A DNA stretch of 64,000 nucleotides from Pseudonocardia alaniniphila (GTDB lineage Bacteria > Actinomycetota > Actinomycetes > Mycobacteriales > Pseudonocardiaceae). Position 1 is the stretch's first letter. The number at the start of each line of letters is the position of its first letter. The stretch covers positions 294,015-358,014 of the forward strand of contig NZ_JAKXMK010000006.1 in the NCBI RefSeq assembly GCF_022524485.1, written 5' to 3'. Below, one piece after another: positions 61,028-64,000 of this stretch. A program made the translations under genes and the position numbers. Below the pieces are notes generated by a model, which made no database searches, had not been told where the DNA came from, and was given only the letters and a program-made list of their open reading frames with translations.

Positions 61028-62020
61028 TCAGTGGCGAAGGAGCACGGACTCCAGTGGCCGGCGCGGGGTGGGTGCCAGCGCGAGCCCGCTTGTGGCCCAT
61101 CCGATGCGGATGACGAGCTGCGGCACAGCACGAGGCATTCGCAGGACACGGGACGCCAGCTGCCGGCGGGTATGGGCCACCTCGAGGGCATGGCTGAGCG
61201 GGGTTGTGGCCAGCCGGTGGCGGGTGGCCGCGAGCAGGACCGCGCTGGTCGCCTCGCCGGCACGCAACTGGTCGAACATGCTGTCCTCGGCGGTGGTGAG
61301 TACCAGCAGCGTCGAGCCGTCCTGATCGGGCTCACTCGGATACGCGGGGCTGGTGAGGCGTCCCGGAGGGAACGGGCGCATGCCTACTCCCAGGGGTTGT
61401 GCACCCGTGGCGGGACGAGATTCCGGGGGTACACCGTCGCGTGCGTCGCTGTAGCGCCGTGTCCAGATCGTGAGCTCTGCGCTGTAGCCGGGGATGTGGC
61501 GCTGCTGGGACGCGGCCTCTACGAGCACGGCGATCAGCTGTTGTCGCGAGGCGTCGTCGGTGACGGAGTGCAGCACCGTTCCGTTGGCCGTGGCGTTGGC
61601 CGCGAGGTCCGCGAGGATGCTCGCGAGGACCGGCTGGGCGCTGAACCGGCGCCGGTCGGTATGGCGGAGCTCGATCGCCCGTGCGAGCTCGGCGTCCACG
61701 GACTCGGGCGATCCAGGCCGGAGATGAACCGTCGCCAAGTGGTCGCTGTTATCCGGGTTGGGCAGTCGGTCGACGCTTGCCACGAGGCCTGCCGCGGCGA
61801 GGGCGACGCGGAGGTGGTGCAGCGCGGCTCCACAGCTGATGATCAGGTCGCGCTGGTCTGGGTCGGTATCGACGAGGTGGCGGGCGCGATCGGCGTACAA
61901 CTCGACACCGACGTCGGTAAGACGCCACCGCCAGGGTTGGGTGTTGTGAACAGACGGCGCCCGCTGCGCTCTCTGCAAGGCGCCCCAGAGGCCCGCGGAA
62001 GTCCTCATCTGCGTACTCAT
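61028..62020 (-). CDS. Acg-type nitroreductase (FMN-binding)
   Basis: The 330-residue protein has RAQRAPSVHNTQPWRWRLTD (FMN-binding Ser/Asn segment) and DQRDLIISCGAALHHLRVAL. Later come ELRHTDRRRFSAQPV and DGSTLLVLTT, as in M. tuberculosis Acg (Rv2032) and related actinobacterial nitroreductase-fold proteins thought to sequester flavin under hypoxia. I choose the ATG at 62020. A DosR-like box is 36 bases upstream and there is no Shine-Dalgarno, consistent with a leaderless mRNA. An ATG at 62038 is the alternative. Confidence 0.88.
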   Translation of the reverse strand: MSTQMRTSAGLWGALQRAQRAPSVHNTQPWRWRLTDVGVELYADRARHLVDTDPDQRDLIISCGAALHHLRVALAAAGLVASVDRLPNPDNSDHLATVHLRPGSPESVDAELARAIELRHTDRRRFSAQPVLASILADLAANATANGTVLHSVTDDASRQQLIAVLVEAASQQRHIPGYSAELTIWTRRYSDARDGVPPESRPATGAQPLGVGMRPFPPGRLTSPAYPSEPDQDGSTLLVLTTAEDSMFDQLRAGEATSAVLLAATRHRLATTPLSHALEVAHTRRQLASRVLRMPRAVPQLVIRIGWATSGLALAPTPRRPLESVLLRH

Positions 62021-62056
62021 GGGCGTACAGTGCCTCATCTCGAGGTGATCAAACCA

Positions 62057-62070
62057 AGGCCTAAAGTCCC
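62057..62070 (-). promoter_or_regulatory. DosR/DevR-like box
   Basis: On the minus strand the sequence is GGGACTTTAGGCCT, 12 of 14 positions of the mycobacterial core GGGACTWWAGTCCC. Its centre lies about 43 bases upstream of the Acg-type ATG, the typical position of a DosR activator site for a leaderless transcript. Confidence 0.65.
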
Positions 62071-62194
62071 GGCGCACCTGGCCGATTCGTCCCGAGCCTG
62101 AGGTCCTTACGCTGATCCGGATCGGATGGGAGAGGAGCGCAACTCCCGCCCTTCCGCAGGACTGGAAGAACAGGCCGACAGTAGGATTTCGCTG

Positions 62195-62752
62195 TCAGGC
62201 CGGGCAGACACCCCACAGTCCGCGGCCGGCGGCGCGGGCTTCGGCCTCGGCGGCGACAATGGCTGGGTACTCGGTCACCGGCCGGCGGTGAAAAATGTAG
62301 GCACGGGCGGCGCCCGCTCTCGCGGCGAGGACGGAGTAGTTGGAGCCGTCAGCCAAGTATACGTAGCCCAGGACGCGCCCGTATCGGTCGAAGGCGTCTT
62401 GCGTGGTGTCAGTGACGACGGTGACCTGCTTGTTCAGCAGCGTGGTCCTGGCGAACCGAGTGGCTTCCGGTCCCCAACACTGCGCAGGCAGTTGCGGGTT
62501 GCGGTCCTCCGGGCTGTTGATCCCGAGGACTCTCACCTTGATCCTCGACCCGAGCGAGTCTCTGACGTGCACCGTGTCACCGTCAGGGACGAAGATCACC
62601 TTCCCTACCACCTCGGGCCGCGCGGACGCCGGCACGGCGAAGGCCGACGCGCCCAGCGCCACGCCGCCGCCGGGCGGGCCGGCAACCGCTCCGACAGCGC
62701 CGGACACGAGTGCGACCGACGCGATCAGGGCGAGTCCAAGGCTGCGACTCAT
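62195..62752 (-). CDS. Secreted thermonuclease (staphylococcal nuclease family)
   Basis: The 185-residue protein has a Sec signal peptide (about 1-43; LALIASVALVSGAVGAVAG) and an SNase domain with GDT (Asp59, Thr60), catalytic Arg74 and Glu82 (RVLGINSPE) and Arg126 (DRYGR). It cleaves DNA and RNA with Ca2+ and would act outside the cell. The ATG at 62752 is chosen because it begins the signal peptide; the frame continues upstream without conserved sequence. Two cysteines (QCWG and GVCPA) may pair. Confidence 0.92.
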   Translation of the reverse strand: MSRSLGLALIASVALVSGAVGAVAGPPGGGVALGASAFAVPASARPEVVGKVIFVPDGDTVHVRDSLGSRIKVRVLGINSPEDRNPQLPAQCWGPEATRFARTTLLNKQVTVVTDTTQDAFDRYGRVLGYVYLADGSNYSVLAARAGAARAYIFHRRPVTEYPAIVAAEAEARAAGRGLWGVCPA

Positions 62753-63011
62753 ACCAACGGCTCGCTGATCGCGACCGAAACGTTGCGGCGCCCGGTCCAT
62801 CTGGACGAGAAACTGACTATCCAGAATTTCCTCGTATTCGGTCGTCGTATGAGGCAGGCCACTCCCCTGTACGCCCACGAAATCGCAGTCGACTGTCACA
62901 GGCGCGAGGCGCCATCTCGTCTTCAGTAGGTGCGGTGACGCCAGGACGTCGGCAGGAGCAATTGGGAGCAATCATGACCATGAAGCGTTCGCGCTGTACC
63001 GGTTTGCCGCG

Positions 63012-63791
63012 ATGGAACTGAGGGACGGACAGCGGTTCCTGGGACGGACGGCGCTGGTGACGGGTGGGTCCTCGGGCATCGGGCTGGCTGCTGCGTGCCG
63101 GCTGGCGGCCGAGGGCGCCGGCGTGTTCCTCGTGGGCCGCGACCCCCGCAAGGTCGTCTCGGCCATCGAGGCGGCGCGGGCCGCGGCGCTTCCCGGCGTA
63201 GCCGTAGACGGCGAGGCGGCCGACGTCACGGACCCGGCTGCGATGGATGAGGCGGTCGCCTCGGCCGCGCGCATCGGCCGGCGCCTGGACGTCCTGGTCG
63301 CCGCGGCGGGCATCGACGGCGAGGGGAAGGACGTGCTCGAACTGGATCCGGACGTGTTCACGCGGGTCCTCGACATCAACGTCCGGGGCCTGCTGCTGGC
63401 GACGCAATCGGCCGCCCGGGCCATGAGCGCGGATGGGGAGGGTGGGTCCGTCGTGCTCGTGGCCAGCGTCAACGCGTTCCAGACGGAGCGGCGCTTCGCG
63501 GATTACAACACGTCCAAGGGAGGCGCCGTGCTCTTGGCGCGGAGCCTGGCGCTGGATCTCGCCGACCGGCGGATCCGGGTCAACGCCGTGTGTCCCGGCT
63601 ACGTCCGCACCCCGATGACCGAGCCGTCTCTCGCGGACCCCGCCACACTGTCGGAGATCCTGGCGCACATCCCGCTCGGCCGCGTCGCCGAGCCCGACGA
63701 GATCGCCGCGGCCATCGCCTTCCTGGCCTCGGACGAGGCCGCCTACATAACCGGTTCAGCCGTCGTCATCGACGGCGGGAGGTCGGCATGA
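63012..63791 (+). CDS. Short-chain dehydrogenase/reductase
   Basis: The 259-residue SDR has GGSSGIG (near 18), AAAGIDG, catalytic Ser in LVASVNAFQ, Tyr-x3-Lys in YNTSKGG and the C-terminal ITGSAVVIDGG. Cofactor choice is probably NAD (no basic residue directly after the Gly motif region). Downstream on the same strand is the start of a histidinol-dehydrogenase-like gene; such pairs occur in polyol or sulfonate oxidation, which is only a suggestion here. Confidence 0.92.
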   Translation: MELRDGQRFLGRTALVTGGSSGIGLAAACRLAAEGAGVFLVGRDPRKVVSAIEAARAAALPGVAVDGEAADVTDPAAMDEAVASAARIGRRLDVLVAAAGIDGEGKDVLELDPDVFTRVLDINVRGLLLATQSAARAMSADGEGGSVVLVASVNAFQTERRFADYNTSKGGAVLLARSLALDLADRRIRVNAVCPGYVRTPMTEPSLADPATLSEILAHIPLGRVAEPDEIAAAIAFLASDEAAYITGSAVVIDGGRSA

Positions 63792-63925
63792 ATCGGAAAA
63801 TGCCCGATTCCGCCCCGTGAGCTGCGCCGACAAGATCGGGACGTCCCCCTAACTTCGTTTTACCAGGTCGAGATGGGAGTTCTACATTGTCGAAGAATAT
63901 GATGATTCGCCCGTCCGGGGAGTCC

Positions 63926-64000
63926 ATGCTCCGCCGACTCGACCTGCGCGCCGCGCCCCTACCCCGCACCGCCGATCTGCGTGGGCTGTTGCCACGTGCC
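63926..64000 (+). CDS. Histidinol-dehydrogenase-like protein, N-terminal start (3' end outside window)
   Basis: The last 25 codons read MLRRLDLRAAPLPRTADLRG and then LLPRA, matching the N-terminus of HisD-family enzymes. GGGGAG lies five bases upstream of this ATG, which supports the start; in-frame TTG (63887) and ATG (63899) codons lie upstream. Whether it is histidine-pathway HisD or a catabolic HisD-like dehydrogenase cannot be judged from this much. Confidence 0.6.
   Translation, partial: MLRRLDLRAAPLPRTADLRGLLPRA

Overview
The window is GC-rich (about 70%) DNA from an actinobacterium. A Pseudonocardia-like member of the Pseudonocardiales is my best guess, but that is inference. Supporting signs are F420/LLM-type oxidoreductases, an ECF41 sigma factor paired with a carboxymuconolactone decarboxylase, a PucR regulator, an MshC/CysS-like ligase, an Acg-type nitroreductase and a Rip3-like site-2 protease. 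No rRNA, tRNA or CRISPR array was recognised.

Layout. (1) 0-19 kb is chromosomal accessory metabolism and regulation: the ECF41 sigma/CMD pair, DUF2000, AraC and LysR regulators, an LLM oxidoreductase, a YghZ-type aldo-keto reductase, a second ECF sigma factor with a SnoaL-like tail, a FadR/MFS operon beside a plant-like class II ketol-acid reductoisomerase, a serine recombinase, a UvrA-like class III ABC ATPase, a methyltransferase and an SDR. (2) 19.4-25.2 kb is a mobile and decaying segment: an internally deleted amidohydrolase, a solo IS21 istA with one recognisable terminus, a coupled orf-mobC-relaxase cassette, and fragments of a UvrD-type helicase and a Kef-type antiporter. (3) 25.5-33.3 kb holds stress genes: an S1C/DegP-like lipoprotein protease, a baeRF-family protein, a DJ-1/PfpI protein, a zinc-ribbon thioredoxin with a displaced second cysteine, a small Cys-rich protein, and a SRPBCC protein with a zinc alcohol dehydrogenase. 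(4) 33.3-37.9 kb is a gene graveyard around one intact PucR regulator; several remnants need only one base to restore the frame. (5) 38.3-49.2 kb is a compact twelve-gene operon: hsp20, general stress protein, dnaK, grpE, cbpA, cbpM, clpB, trx, a DoxX-like membrane protein, a UBP zinc finger, a cNMP-binding/TrxB-like fusion and a DUF1931 histone-fold protein. (6) 49.3-57.9 kb is again largely debris (glycogen-debranching, MFS, SDR, methyltransferase and SulP remnants) around intact AraC, beta-propeller, TauD-like, CoaD-like and beta-flower genes. (7) 58-64 kb has an MshC/CysS-like ligase, a site-2 protease with CBS domains, an Acg-type nitroreductase preceded by a good DosR/DevR box, a secreted nuclease, an SDR and the first codons of a histidinol-dehydrogenase-like gene.

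The most interesting unit is the protein-quality-control and redox island (about 24.7-49.2 kb). Its contents (Kef remnant, DegP-like protease, thioredoxins, Hsp20, Clp ATPase) parallel the proteobacterial transmissible locus of stress tolerance, here built around DnaK/CbpA-CbpM/ClpB and ending in a bacterial histone-fold protein. A mobilisation cassette lies just upstream. The parallel is inferred from gene content only.
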